A stretch of 64,000 nt of DNA, taken from the NCBI GenBank assembly GCA_028285595.1, contig JANQOW010000045.1, positions 18,504 to 82,503 on the forward strand, written 5' to 3'. Numbering within the stretch: the stretch's first letter is position 1; every line of letters starts with the position of its first letter. The translations under genes and the position numbers were made by a program. Positions 1-8,477 of this stretch are shown here, one piece after another. The notes beneath the pieces were generated by a model. That model saw only the letters and a list, made by a program, of their open reading frames with translations. It had not been told where the DNA came from and made no database searches. The DNA is from Hyphomicrobiales bacterium (GTDB lineage: Bacteria > Pseudomonadota > Alphaproteobacteria > Rhizobiales > CAJQND01).

Positions 1-145
1 GAGCTGCGTGTGGCTCAATCCGTCACCGGAGAAATATTGGCACTACACGCCCTCCACACAGATGATCCAGCAGATCTTTTCAGACCGCATGTTCCCGCTC
101 ACACTGGAGGGCTTGGATGGGGCCATGCGCGAGCTTGTGCGCTGA
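1..145 (+). CDS. VWA domain (CoxE-like) protein, C-terminal fragment
   Basis: Only the last 47 codons are in the window, read in the frame that ends at the TGA at 143-145. The fragment has the pattern WLNP, then YWHYTPSTQMIQQIF, then RMFPLTLEGLDGAM. From memory this closes alphaproteobacterial VWA proteins of the CoxE-like family, which usually sit beside a MoxR-type ATPase. The stop lies one base before the ATG of the next gene, so the two are probably co-transcribed. The VWA metal-binding site lies outside the window, so the assignment rests on the tail alone. Confidence 0.6.
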   Translation, partial: SCVWLNPSPEKYWHYTPSTQMIQQIFSDRMFPLTLEGLDGAMRELVR

Positions 146-146
146 G

Positions 147-695
147 ATGAGCCAGCCTGTCCTCGTCATCATCGACGTGCAAACCGCCGCGGATGATCCC
201 AAATGGGGGCCGCGCAACAACCCCGAGGCCGAAACGTGCATCGCCGCGCTGCTCGCCGCCTGGCGCAACGCAGAAGCGCCGGTTTGGCATATTCGCCACG
301 ACTCGGTGGAACCCGGCTCGCCTTACCGCCCGGAGCTGCCGACGAACGCCTTTAAACCACAATCCATGCCTCAAGCTGGCGAGCCCGTTACCGGCAAGAC
401 CACCAACAGCGCGTTCATCGGCACCGATTTTGAAAATCTGCTGAAACAGGCAGGCCACAACAAGCTCGTCATGTGCGGGGTACAGACCAACAATTGCGTG
501 GAATCCTCAGTGCGGCACGCCGGAAACCTGGGCTTTGAGACCTATGTGGTTGCCGATGCCTGCTGGACCTCCGACAAACGCGACCTCACAGGCCGCTTGT
601 GGCCGGCTGAGGACGTGCACCAACTTTCTCTTGCCAAAATGCACGGCGAATATGCTGAGGTGATCGACAGCGCGACGGCCATCACCATGGTGTGA
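147..695 (+). CDS. Cysteine hydrolase, isochorismatase-like family
   Basis: 182 residues, the usual size for this alpha/beta family, which hydrolyses amides or vinyl ethers with an Asp-Lys-Cys triad. All three are visible: the Asp in VLVIIDVQ near the N-terminus, the Lys in KTTNSAF, and the nucleophilic Cys in the segment CGVQTNNCVESSVR. An in-frame ATG lies upstream at 117, but the ATG at 147 follows the previous stop directly and starts exactly at the family core. The natural substrate cannot be told; nicotinamidase-like, ureidoacrylate-like and N-carbamoyl hydrolases share this fold. It is probably coupled to the VWA gene. Confidence 0.85.
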   Translation: MSQPVLVIIDVQTAADDPKWGPRNNPEAETCIAALLAAWRNAEAPVWHIRHDSVEPGSPYRPELPTNAFKPQSMPQAGEPVTGKTTNSAFIGTDFENLLKQAGHNKLVMCGVQTNNCVESSVRHAGNLGFETYVVADACWTSDKRDLTGRLWPAEDVHQLSLAKMHGEYAEVIDSATAITMV

Positions 696-792
696 GTTTT
701 GCTGCTGCCTGGCGATCAGGTACACTTGGCCCAACCTGGAATCGTTCGCCCATAGACTTTTAACTCCCCAACAAGGAACTTGCGGAACAGCA

Positions 793-2529
793 ATGACAGC
801 GCCGCCCCCCGCCGCACAAATTTATAGTTTGAGCGAGTTTTGGCTCGACCAGAAGAAAACCAAGCTGCACCCGGCAGAAGCCGCGCTCATGGCCGCCGTC
901 GCCCGGGGCGAGCCGTGCGAGATCGCCGCTGAACGCCCGGACGAAAAGCAAGACGACAACTTCATCCGCGCCGAGTTCCTGGCGTTCCTGGCGCGCGGCG
1001 GCAGCGACGAGGCACCGGTCACGGAAAAAGGCATCTGCCTTTCCGGTGCTTGGATCGAACGGGCCGAGACGCCGGGCGACCCGGACGGGTTAGACATGAG
1101 CGGTGCCCAGTTGCGCCGAAATCTGGTGATCTGCGCCTGCACCATCCCTGAACAGGTGCGCCTCAGCGGGGCCCATTTTTCCGCCGTCGACTTTGGGGGT
1201 TCCAAGCTTGGCGGGCTGATCGCTGATGGGCTGACGGCCTACAACCTTGTGCTGGACGAAGGCTTTGAGGCAACCGACCAGGTCAAACTGGACAGCGCCG
1301 CCATCGGCGGAAGCCTCAGGTGCACCAACGGAACCTTTCTCGGGCAGCCTCTGGCGTTGAGCTGCGCGTCGGCAACCATCGGCGGAAACATCCTCATCGC
1401 GTCAGGCTTTGAGGCGTCCGGCGAAGTGCGGATCTTCCGCACCCAGATCACCGGAGAGGTCAACGCAGCCGGCGCCACCATAACGGCAGAGGACCTTGGG
1501 CTCACCCTCAACCGCTGTAAGATTGCCGGCGATGTCTATCTCACCAAGGGTTTTTCGTGCGCGGGCCGGGTCAATCTGGGAGGAACCCATGTGGGCGCCG
1601 ATCTCTCGTTCACCGGCGCCAAAATCAACGGCGATGTTCGGCTCTACCGCACGCGCGTGGATGGTACGTTTTTCTGGTGCGACGTGAGCGAGGCAAAGGC
1701 CAAGCTCAACCTCACATCGGCCACCATGGAAACGGTCAACATGGACCGTCCCTCCTGGGAGCAGCCCTCAGAGATTTTGATGGAGGACTTCACCTATCAA
1801 GCCTTCACCAGCCTGCGTGAAGGCTGTGAGGGAACGTTCTGGATCTCCTGGCTGGAACGTCAGCCGGAACGCTATCTCTCCCGCGATTTCCGCCCTCAGC
1901 CCTATGAGCAGTTGGCCAAGGTGTTGAGCGCCATGGGCCACGAGGACGAGGCGCGCCAGGTGAAGATCGAACGGCGCCGCCGCCAGGCCAAATTCAATTG
2001 GCAGAACCCGCCCGCCGCAGCGTCCCCTTTTGGCCGCATCCTGCGCTATCTGAGCAATCTGTGGGAATACGTCATCGGCGTACTCATCGATTACGGCCAC
2101 ACGCCCGGCAAGGCGGTGCTCTATCTGATCTTCATGATCTTCCTGGGCACGGGCGTCTTCTGGGTGGCCGCCCAGCAGGGCGCAATCGCTCCCACCTCGC
2201 CGCTCATCTACAACCAAGCCCGCGGCGATGGCACCATACCCAAGGACTGCGCGGCCAACTGGACCCGGCTTGCCGGGGCCTGCAAAACGGCGATGCCGGC
2301 GGAATATTCGGAGTTTGATCCGTTCTGGTACTCCATGGATGTGGCCATCCCTCTCATCAATTTGCGCCAGCAGGAAGATTGGGCACCCAGGGTCACCAAC
2401 TATGAAACAGGTGATCGAGACTGGCTGGGCTGGTGGGTGCGCCTTTGGGAGTGGGGGGAAACCCTGGCCGGCTGGCTGCTCTCCTTGCTCTTCGTTTCAG
2501 CCGTTGGCGGCCTGATCCGGCGCGAATAG
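793..2529 (+). CDS. Membrane-anchored beta-helix-like protein of unknown function
   Basis: 578 residues with no enzyme motif that I recognise. Residues about 90-300 consist of degenerate repeats of roughly 20 residues with alternating hydrophobic positions and recurring pieces such as LSGAHF, IGGSL, IGGNI and INGDVRL. This is the signature of a right-handed beta-helix, distantly like pentapeptide or bactofilin folds. A charged linker follows (EARQVKIERRRRQ). The C-terminal third carries one clear hydrophobic helix around residues 440-460 (VLYLIFMIFLGTGVFWVAA) and another at the extreme end (LAGWLLSLLFVSAVGGLI). The likely layout is a cytoplasmic solenoid tethered to the membrane. An AAGGAAC ribosome site precedes the ATG. 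Related proteins are often labelled membrane-associated oxidoreductase, but I see no cofactor site to support that name. Confidence 0.75.
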   Translation: MTAPPPAAQIYSLSEFWLDQKKTKLHPAEAALMAAVARGEPCEIAAERPDEKQDDNFIRAEFLAFLARGGSDEAPVTEKGICLSGAWIERAETPGDPDGLDMSGAQLRRNLVICACTIPEQVRLSGAHFSAVDFGGSKLGGLIADGLTAYNLVLDEGFEATDQVKLDSAAIGGSLRCTNGTFLGQPLALSCASATIGGNILIASGFEASGEVRIFRTQITGEVNAAGATITAEDLGLTLNRCKIAGDVYLTKGFSCAGRVNLGGTHVGADLSFTGAKINGDVRLYRTRVDGTFFWCDVSEAKAKLNLTSATMETVNMDRPSWEQPSEILMEDFTYQAFTSLREGCEGTFWISWLERQPERYLSRDFRPQPYEQLAKVLSAMGHEDEARQVKIERRRRQAKFNWQNPPAAASPFGRILRYLSNLWEYVIGVLIDYGHTPGKAVLYLIFMIFLGTGVFWVAAQQGAIAPTSPLIYNQARGDGTIPKDCAANWTRLAGACKTAMPAEYSEFDPFWYSMDVAIPLINLRQQEDWAPRVTNYETGDRDWLGWWVRLWEWGETLAGWLLSLLFVSAVGGLIRRE

Positions 2530-2627
2530 GGCAAAGTTCACATCTGTGAAATCAAAATGCTACAAAATCTGTTGCCGTTGCAAGAAACCTGCATGGCGGC
2601 TTGACCGCCAGTGATGGAGATCTGCCC

Positions 2628-3440
2628 ATGAAACCGCTTCGCCTCGCCCTGGCCGCCCTGGCCATAACGGTTCTGACCTCAACCGGCGCCCACGCGGCCA
2701 GTTGCGGCAACACCGGAGCCGGCTTCGGCCCTTGGTTGGAGCGTTTTAAGCGCGAGGCGGTCTCCAAGGGTATCTCCCAGCGCGCTGTGAGGGCTGCCCT
2801 CACCGGCGTCACCTACAATCGCCGCGTCATCCGGCTTGACCGTAACCAGAAATCGTTCCGGCTCAGCTTCAATCAGTTTTGGAAGCGGCGGGTGAACAAC
2901 GCCATGATCAACCGTGGCAAACGCCTGATGAAGCGTCACGGGCGCCTCCTTTCACGCATCGAGAAACGCTATGGCGTGCCACCGGCGGTCCTGGTCGCCA
3001 TTTGGGGCCTGGAAACCGGCTATGGCGCGAACTCAGGGAAAATGTCCATCTTCCGCTCCCTGGCCACGCTGGCCTATGACTGCCGCCGCTCAGCGTTCTT
3101 CAAGAACGAGCTGATGGCCGCCTTGAAGATCGTGCACCGCGGCGACATGAGCCCCAAGCAAATGCGCGGGGCCTGGGCCGGCGAGATCGGCCAAACCCAA
3201 TTCCTCGCCTCCTCTTACATCAAGTACGCGGTGAGCTTTGACGGCAACCGTCGACGCGATCTCATCCGCTCCGTGCCGGACGTGCTGGCCTCAACCGCCA
3301 ACTATCTGCGCGCCTATGGCTGGAAACGCGGCCAGGGTTTTGGACCAGGCCAACCGAACTATCCGGTGATCAGGCAATGGAACCGGGCCGGTGTTTACGT
3401 AAAGACCATCTCCCGCATGGCGCAGATGCTCCAGCGCTAG
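2628..3440 (+). CDS. Lytic murein transglycosylase, MltB family
   Basis: 270 residues. It cleaves the glycan strand of peptidoglycan with formation of 1,6-anhydromuramic acid in the periplasm. A Sec signal peptide is visible (MKPLRLALAALAITVLTS to AHA). The mature part has the family pattern: FKREAVSKGISQRAV, SFRLSFNQFW, the catalytic Glu in IWGLETGYGANSG, then GEIGQTQFLASSYIKYAV. The ATG at 2628 is preferred over the one at 2601 because it is preceded by GGAGAT and begins the signal peptide. No C-terminal peptidoglycan-binding domain is present, so it is the short form. It converges with the Lrp gene and overlaps it by 4 bases. Confidence 0.9.
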   Translation: MKPLRLALAALAITVLTSTGAHAASCGNTGAGFGPWLERFKREAVSKGISQRAVRAALTGVTYNRRVIRLDRNQKSFRLSFNQFWKRRVNNAMINRGKRLMKRHGRLLSRIEKRYGVPPAVLVAIWGLETGYGANSGKMSIFRSLATLAYDCRRSAFFKNELMAALKIVHRGDMSPKQMRGAWAGEIGQTQFLASSYIKYAVSFDGNRRRDLIRSVPDVLASTANYLRAYGWKRGQGFGPGQPNYPVIRQWNRAGVYVKTISRMAQMLQR

Positions 3441-3901
3441 AGCGCCAGTTCCATCCTCGCCTTCACCCGGTCCATGGAGACAAAGGTGCGGAACTTGCGC
3501 ACCGCATCGTTCTCGATGAAGAGACGGCGCGACAGCTCCTCGTAGTGGGTCATGCTGGCCACCACCATCACCAGCACAATGTCCACCTCACCGGTGACGT
3601 AATAGCACTGCTGAACCTCAGGCGTGGCGGAGAGCTGCGCCTTCACCGCGTCGATCTCGTGCGTGGTTTCGCTCACCAGCTCAAGCTCCACGATGATGGT
3701 CAATGCGAGCCCCGCCTTGTCCGGGTCCAACAGGGCCACGTTGGCGGCGATCACCCCGGAGCGTTCCATGCGCCGGATCCGCCGTTGCACCGAAGGCGCT
3801 GACAGATTGACCTTCTCGCCGATCAGCCGGTGCGCCATGGCATTGTCCGTCTGCAAGAGACGCAAAATTGCCAGATCGAAGGAATCCAGGTCTTCACTCA
3901 T
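3437..3901 (-). CDS. Lrp/AsnC family transcriptional regulator
   Basis: 154 residues. The N-terminal helix-turn-helix (DLAILRLLQTDNAMAH, then LSAPSVQRRIRRMERSGVI) is followed by the RAM/AsnC ligand-binding domain (CYYVTGEVDIVLVMV). The ATG at 3901 is chosen over the GTG at 3907 because GAAGGG lies about nine bases upstream of it. The gene diverges from diaminopropionate ammonia-lyase across roughly 110 bases that hold a TTGCATC/GATGCAA inverted repeat, so it is probably the local regulator of that enzyme. Lrp-type proteins usually respond to an amino acid; 2,3-diaminopropionate or the products pyruvate and ammonia are guesses. Confidence 0.92.
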   Translation of the reverse strand: MSEDLDSFDLAILRLLQTDNAMAHRLIGEKVNLSAPSVQRRIRRMERSGVIAANVALLDPDKAGLALTIIVELELVSETTHEIDAVKAQLSATPEVQQCYYVTGEVDIVLVMVVASMTHYEELSRRLFIENDAVRKFRTFVSMDRVKARMELAL

Positions 3902-3926
3902 GCGCACGGCCCTTCATGAAAGATTC

Positions 3927-3974
3927 TTGCATCATTTCACCGAAATTAGAGCAGATACCTCGCACCAGATGCAA
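3927..3974. promoter_or_regulatory. Inverted repeat between lrp-like gene and dpaL, possible operator
   Basis: The arms TTGCATC (3927-3933) and GATGCAA (3968-3974) are exact reverse complements. Their centres lie 41 bases apart, about four helical turns, inside the only intergenic region shared by the divergent Lrp regulator and dpaL. Lrp-family octamers commonly bind spaced, phased half-sites. The assignment is an inference from position and symmetry. Confidence 0.4.
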
Positions 3975-4012
3975 TAAAACACCAAGAGCCGTTAATGCCA
4001 AGGACGCAAGCC

Positions 4013-5197
4013 ATGTTGGACCCGTTTAGAACTGCCTCTGTCGCCCACGCTCAGGGCCCGCACTCAGCCGGCACAGCCGCTTACGATCTCATTGACCCTG
4101 ATGCCTTCTCAGCGGCCCGCCAAGAGATCACCACGTGGGCCGGTTATGCACCAACCCCCTTGGTGGAACTGGAAGCCCTTGCCGCTCAGGTGTCGGTAGC
4201 GCGCGTCAGTTACAAGCATGAGGGGCCGCGTTTCGGGCTGGGCAGCTTTAAGGCACTGGGCGGCGCTTACGCTGTGCTCAAGGTGCTTCACCGCGAAGTC
4301 ATGAAACAGGAAGGCCCATCGGTTTCCATGGCCGACGTGGCGTCCGGTGCCTATGCGCACATCGCGGCGAAAACCATGGTGATCTCGGCAACCGATGGCA
4401 ATCACGGCCGCTCCGTTTCCTGGGGCGCCCAGCGTTTCGGCATGCCGTGCCGCATCTACATTCACGCCGAGGTCAGCGAAGAGCGGGCCGAGGCCATGCG
4501 CGCCCTGGGGGCAAATGTGATCCGGATTGACGGTGATTACGACGACAGCGTCGCCCTCACCCGGAAAGAGGGGGAAGAAAACGGCTGGTTCATCGTCTCC
4601 GATACCTCTTGGCCCGGTTACACCGAAACGCCCAGTGAGGTGATGGCCGGATATGGCGTCATGACCCATGAGATCAATGAAGCCCTGGAGCACGCCCCGA
4701 CCCATGTGTTCCTGCAAGGCGGTGTGGGCGGTCTTGCAGCATCGGTCACCGCAGCACTTAAGCAGCACTGGGGTGCGGAGTGCCCACGTGTTGTGGTGGT
4801 GGAGCCGGAACTTGCCCCCTGCCTCCTCATGAGCGCCAACGCCGGCAAAGCCACGGTGGCGGAGATTGAGGAAGAGACCCTGATGGCCGGCCTGTCCTGC
4901 GGCGAGCCGTCCAAGCTGGCCTGGTCAATCCTGGCCGAGGAGGCGTCCGACTTCCTCACCATACCGGAAAGCGTGGTTGGCCCGGCGGTGCGACTGATGG
5001 CGCGGCCCTTCGGTGGCGATCAGCCGTTGGAGGCGGGCGAGAGCGGAATAGCAGGTCTTGCCGGCTTTATCTGCGCGGCTCTGCAAGAGGATATCAGAGA
5101 CAAGATTGGTCTCACTGAAACCTCCCACGTCCTTCTGATCGGCTCAGAAGGTGTGACGGACCAATCCTTGTTTGACCGGCTGATGGCGGCAGCTTAG
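4013..5197 (+). CDS. dpaL: Diaminopropionate ammonia-lyase
   Basis: 394 residues; fold-type II PLP enzyme that converts 2,3-diaminopropionate to pyruvate and two ammonia. The PLP lysine is Lys80 in FGLGSFKALGGAYA, a stretch typical of this enzyme and different from threonine or serine dehydratase. The phosphate-binding glycine loop GGVGGLAAS and the segment SATDGNHGRSVSWGAQRFG are also present. I take the ATG at 4013, which has AAGGA about ten bases upstream and matches the MxxPFR start seen in relatives. An ATG at 3995 would add six residues. Divergent from an Lrp-type regulator. It converges with the queuosine-precursor transporter, with the stop codons overlapping. Confidence 0.92.
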   Translation: MLDPFRTASVAHAQGPHSAGTAAYDLIDPDAFSAARQEITTWAGYAPTPLVELEALAAQVSVARVSYKHEGPRFGLGSFKALGGAYAVLKVLHREVMKQEGPSVSMADVASGAYAHIAAKTMVISATDGNHGRSVSWGAQRFGMPCRIYIHAEVSEERAEAMRALGANVIRIDGDYDDSVALTRKEGEENGWFIVSDTSWPGYTETPSEVMAGYGVMTHEINEALEHAPTHVFLQGGVGGLAASVTAALKQHWGAECPRVVVVEPELAPCLLMSANAGKATVAEIEEETLMAGLSCGEPSKLAWSILAEEASDFLTIPESVVGPAVRLMARPFGGDQPLEAGESGIAGLAGFICAALQEDIRDKIGLTETSHVLLIGSEGVTDQSLFDRLMAAA

Positions 5198-5829
5198 GCC
5201 GCGGCGGGGCGCGAGCCGGCGCGGTCCACCAGCGAGCGCAGGATCCGGTAAGGGGCAAGCAGGACAAGCGCCATCAAAAGCTTCACGGCAAAGTCCCCGA
5301 GCGCCCACGAGACCCATCGCGGGGCCTCAGCCCCGAACACGCCCAAGAGCGGGGCGTTGGCGATGGCAAAGTCGTCATTCGGCCCGAACATCGCAAGGCT
5401 GGCCGCAAAGGCAATGGAGAAGAACAACACCGTGTCGATGGCCGAACCGGCAAAGGACGACACCAAGGGCGCGCGCCACCACGCGGCCTGGCGAAGCTTA
5501 TCAAACACCGTCACATCCAGCAGTTGGGCGAGGAGAAAGGCGGTTCCGGATGCAATGGCGATGCGCGGGGTGGCGAGCACCACCGACAGGATGACCGCCA
5601 GCAGAAAGCCGGCAAACACCACCTGGCGCGCCTTGGCCGGTCCAAAGCGCCGGTTCGTCAGATCCGTCACCAGGAATGCAGCCGGATAGGTGAAGGCCCC
5701 CCACGTCAAGAGATCAGACAGGTTCAGCGCGCCCAGGGTTCCTTGGACCGGGAACTGCACCAGGAAGTTGGACGCGGCCACAACCGCACACATGGCCGCA
5801 ATGGCGATGATCAAATGAAGTGATTTCAT
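5194..5829 (-). CDS. VUT-family transporter, likely queuosine precursor importer (YhhQ type)
   Basis: 211 residues with about six hydrophobic segments starting at the N-terminus (LHLIIAIAAMCAVVAASNFLV). The stretch LLTWGAFTYPAAFLVTDLTNRRFG is the hallmark of the YhhQ/VUT family, which imports preQ0 or preQ1 for tRNA queuosine synthesis; SGTAFLLAQLLDVTVFDKLR is also typical. The open frame runs upstream to 6075, but the conserved family start is the ATG at 5829, preceded by AGAGGATG. A strong minus-strand terminator hairpin stands about 106 bases upstream of the start, so the gene may be controlled by attenuation. Confidence 0.88.
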   Translation of the reverse strand: MKSLHLIIAIAAMCAVVAASNFLVQFPVQGTLGALNLSDLLTWGAFTYPAAFLVTDLTNRRFGPAKARQVVFAGFLLAVILSVVLATPRIAIASGTAFLLAQLLDVTVFDKLRQAAWWRAPLVSSFAGSAIDTVLFFSIAFAASLAMFGPNDDFAIANAPLLGVFGAEAPRWVSWALGDFAVKLLMALVLLAPYRILRSLVDRAGSRPAAA

Positions 5830-6669
5830 GGGGACATCCTCTACTCGGGCGCGCGTTCTATCAGTCCTGGCGCTGGCGATGAACCCGGGCACAGTGTCGC
5901 TATCACATCGAAGAAGGGGGCACAAAAAGAAAAAGTGCGGGGCAGCAAAGCCGTCCCGCACCTTTTCGCCAGCACGTTCGTTTGCACGACCGCACCAAGC
6001 GTGTTCCCAATCTCTCCATTCAGACCCTGCGGCAAGCCGCAAATCCTTCCCGGGGAGGCCAGGCGGACCGGTCATTTCAGGGGCAAGCCCTCAAACCACC
6101 AAATCCCTTCCTGCTTTAACGGATAAGCGCCGTTCACAGTATCATCGCTCTTCACCACACTGCCGCCGAACCCGAAGGCCGCACCGGCCCCGCAGTGAAG
6201 ATGTGCCCAGTGGTGCATGTTAACCTGACCCCAAGATCCCAAGCGAAGTCCAAATCGAAATTCAAAACCCGCAATTTCACCTGGCGCCGGCTCAAGCCCC
6301 GTTCCAACCCAAAGCACCGAAATGCTCTCAATCAGCCGGTTTGCTGAACCAGATGGACCCTCCTCCAAAACGACCTTGCACCGAAGCGTTCGCCCGTCCT
6401 GTCAGCTTGCCCATCCCGGTTAACCCGGAACCCGTAAGACCCTTCAGCATTGTTCGGCAACACCAACCTCCGAACCCTCAAGCACCTTACAGAACGGAGA
6501 GTGCGATGAATTTCGCGCCCTGTCACCGGCGAAAGGCAGTTCTCCACACAAGGTCCACAGGTTCAACAATATGTGAGCATAAACAAGGGCTTCGCCGACC
6601 GTCACCTTGTGGACAAGTTGCTGCGGCAGCCTATATCTGACGTTAAGGCAACACCAGAGAGCTGAAATC
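5830..6669. other. 840-base gap without a recognisable gene
   Basis: No convincing coding frame is found between the transporter start (5829) and the dioxygenase start (6670). The longest open frame on the minus strand (6072-6368, 98 codons) has third-position GC near 57 percent by rough count, lower than its neighbours, and no known motif. The notable element is the minus-strand terminator at 5935-5961. Nothing on the minus strand upstream of it is a gene, so a leader or small RNA could be transcribed from here. I do not recognise rnpB, tmRNA, SRP RNA, 6S RNA or a preQ1 aptamer. Confidence 0.6.
5935..5961 (-). terminator. Intrinsic terminator upstream of the VUT transporter gene
   Basis: On the minus strand GTGCGGG pairs with CCCGCAC, with an inner GGC/GCC pair, followed at once by TTTTTCTTTTT. 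This is a textbook rho-independent terminator in the leader of the transporter gene. No annotated minus-strand gene lies upstream of it. Confidence 0.75.
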
Positions 6670-7275
6670 ATGACCCTGATCGTACCAAACCGCCGATCCC
6701 TCCTGGCCGGGGCCGTGGGTCTGGCTGTGGCCACCCCTCTGCAGGCCGCCGTGCTCACCCCGCGGCAAGCCGAAGGGCCATTCTATCCGGAGGCCATCCC
6801 GGACGATTCAGACATGGACCTGACCCAATTTGCCGGCGGAAAAGCGCAAGGCGAGGTGATTGAGCTGACGGGCCGGGTGATGAACGAGAAGGCCGCCCCC
6901 CTGCCCGGCACGATCGTGGAGCTTTGGCAGGCCAACACGTTTGGCCGCTATCATCACTCAGGCGATGGCAGTTCTCAACCCCGCGACCCGCACTTCCAAG
7001 GCTTCGGCGCCGTTGCGGCCGACAAAGATGGCGCCTACCGCTTCCGCACGGTCCTCCCCGGCCTCTATCCGGGCCGCACCCGCCACATCCATTTCCGCCT
7101 TGTTCGAGACGGGCAACAGGCGTTGATCACTCAGATGTACTTCCCTGGCGAAAAAGGCAACGAACGCGACGGTCTGTTCCGCTGGTTGGGCAGCAAAGAA
7201 TCGCAGCAGGCCGCAACGGCGCGGCTGAACGGTGGCGACAAGGCCAAGCTTGAGTTCGATTTTGTTCTAGCTTGA
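6670..7275 (+). CDS. Intradiol ring-cleavage dioxygenase-like protein, exported
   Basis: 201 residues. Intradiol dioxygenases open catechol-type rings with a non-haem Fe(III) held by two Tyr and two His. Likely ligands are visible: Tyr in NTFGRYHH, and Tyr and the two His in GLYPGRTRHIHF. The start MTLIVPNRRSLLAGAVGLA carries an RR pair before a hydrophobic stretch ending at LQAA, which suggests Tat export. The protein is therefore of the short exported class rather than a cytoplasmic protocatechuate dioxygenase subunit. No beta-ketoadipate genes lie nearby, so the substrate is open. The ATG at 6670 is chosen because the upstream extension to 6607 would mask the signal. Confidence 0.85.
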   Translation: MTLIVPNRRSLLAGAVGLAVATPLQAAVLTPRQAEGPFYPEAIPDDSDMDLTQFAGGKAQGEVIELTGRVMNEKAAPLPGTIVELWQANTFGRYHHSGDGSSQPRDPHFQGFGAVAADKDGAYRFRTVLPGLYPGRTRHIHFRLVRDGQQALITQMYFPGEKGNERDGLFRWLGSKESQQAATARLNGGDKAKLEFDFVLA

Positions 7276-7379
7276 CGTTACGGCACTTCTCTTCTGGACA
7301 TTACTTCGCGGACACGGCATGGTCGTAGAAGAGCGACCACTCAACGTGTGACAAACCGGTGAGATCCAGGGAGACTTCA

Positions 7380-8477
7380 ATGTCTTGGTGCCAGGTTCGA
7401 CGTGCTCCGATCGGGTTCTACATTCTCATCATAGGCGTGATGATCGCACTCGGTGTCTCGCAACCCGGCACTGTCTTCGCCCGCGGTGTCAATCAGCTTG
7501 CGCCGGAAAAACCCGAGCAGGTAGAGCTACCCTTCGTTGCTCAGGCCGGCGACCGGTATCGGGTGATCGATGAAGAGCGCAAGTTAAAGCGCATTTCCGG
7601 CAAGATGACAGTGGTGGAAGCCAAGCGCGTGGAATACGACGCCGAGATTCTTAGCCTGCACGACGACGGCTACGAAGTACAGTGGACCTTGCGGTCAGCG
7701 TCTGTGGAGAACCCTTCAGATTCGTCTTTGCAGGCAAAAGTCCGAACAACTTTGGGCCAACAGATACTGGTCGCATTCCAGGATAAGCCTTATGTGTTTT
7801 TGAGTGATTGGGCTGGGCGGCCGGTCCGTGTGCCCAACTGGCGAACTTATGCCGACCAGGCAGAGGCAGCCATGGAAGAGAATCTGCCAAAGGTGTTTGG
7901 CGAGTTGGTTGGTGACAAGGCAAACACACCCCAGGTGCAAAACATTATCAAGGGTACGATCCAGTCACTGAAAAACATGTTTGCCACTCAAGACGAGAAG
8001 TCAGTGGCCAATCTCTATGAAGTGGAGAGAATTCTCGCCAGCGCGCAGCATTTGGCATTGCCTCGTGCGGTTTGGGTGGACTGGGCCCACAGCGCACCCG
8101 TATTTGGCAATCAAGGAGAAATCGACAGCTTTACGAATGTTCGTCTGTCAAAACTCGATCGAGATGCAGATTTGGCCGAAATCGAATGGCGGACCTCGTT
8201 CGACGATAAACAGCTCTCCAGCACAGTCGCTGCCATCGTGCGACGGCAGGTCGAGGCCCTCAAACTCCCAGAGGCTCAGTCGAAACCGATTTTGCAGGCG
8301 CTCGACAAGGGAATTGCCGTGGAGCGCGTAGACAAAGGATTGGCGAAGTTACGTATCAGCGATGGCTGGGCTTTCGAGGTCCATTACGAAAAGCGCATCG
8401 AGAACAAGACGGCAGGGTTCAAGCGGCTCGACGAGGAAAAACGGACGATCACCGTTAAACGTCTGCCCGCCAACTAA
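7380..8477 (+). CDS. Exported protein of unknown function
   Basis: 365 residues. An N-terminal hydrophobic segment (FYILIIGVMIALGVSQP) followed by FARG suggests a signal peptide with cleavage near residue 36. The rest is soluble, rich in charged residues and predicted mixed alpha/beta, with no Cys-rich, catalytic or repeat motif that I recognise. The ATG at 7380 has AGGGAG upstream and is preferred over an in-frame GTG at 7359. The gene stands alone between the dioxygenase and the convergent flavoenzyme, whose stop codon it overlaps by 4 bases. No function is proposed. Confidence 0.8.
   Translation: MSWCQVRRAPIGFYILIIGVMIALGVSQPGTVFARGVNQLAPEKPEQVELPFVAQAGDRYRVIDEERKLKRISGKMTVVEAKRVEYDAEILSLHDDGYEVQWTLRSASVENPSDSSLQAKVRTTLGQQILVAFQDKPYVFLSDWAGRPVRVPNWRTYADQAEAAMEENLPKVFGELVGDKANTPQVQNIIKGTIQSLKNMFATQDEKSVANLYEVERILASAQHLALPRAVWVDWAHSAPVFGNQGEIDSFTNVRLSKLDRDADLAEIEWRTSFDDKQLSSTVAAIVRRQVEALKLPEAQSKPILQALDKGIAVERVDKGLAKLRISDGWAFEVHYEKRIENKTAGFKRLDEEKRTITVKRLPAN

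Noticed and set aside
5962..6060. preQ1 riboswitch aptamer in front of the VUT gene
   Set aside because: Neither the class I A-rich tail nor a class II or III layout could be found by eye, so only the terminator is claimed.
6072..6368. 98-codon minus-strand frame in the gap before the dioxygenase
   Set aside because: Third-position GC is low for this genome by rough count, there is no ribosome site, and I recognise no motif.
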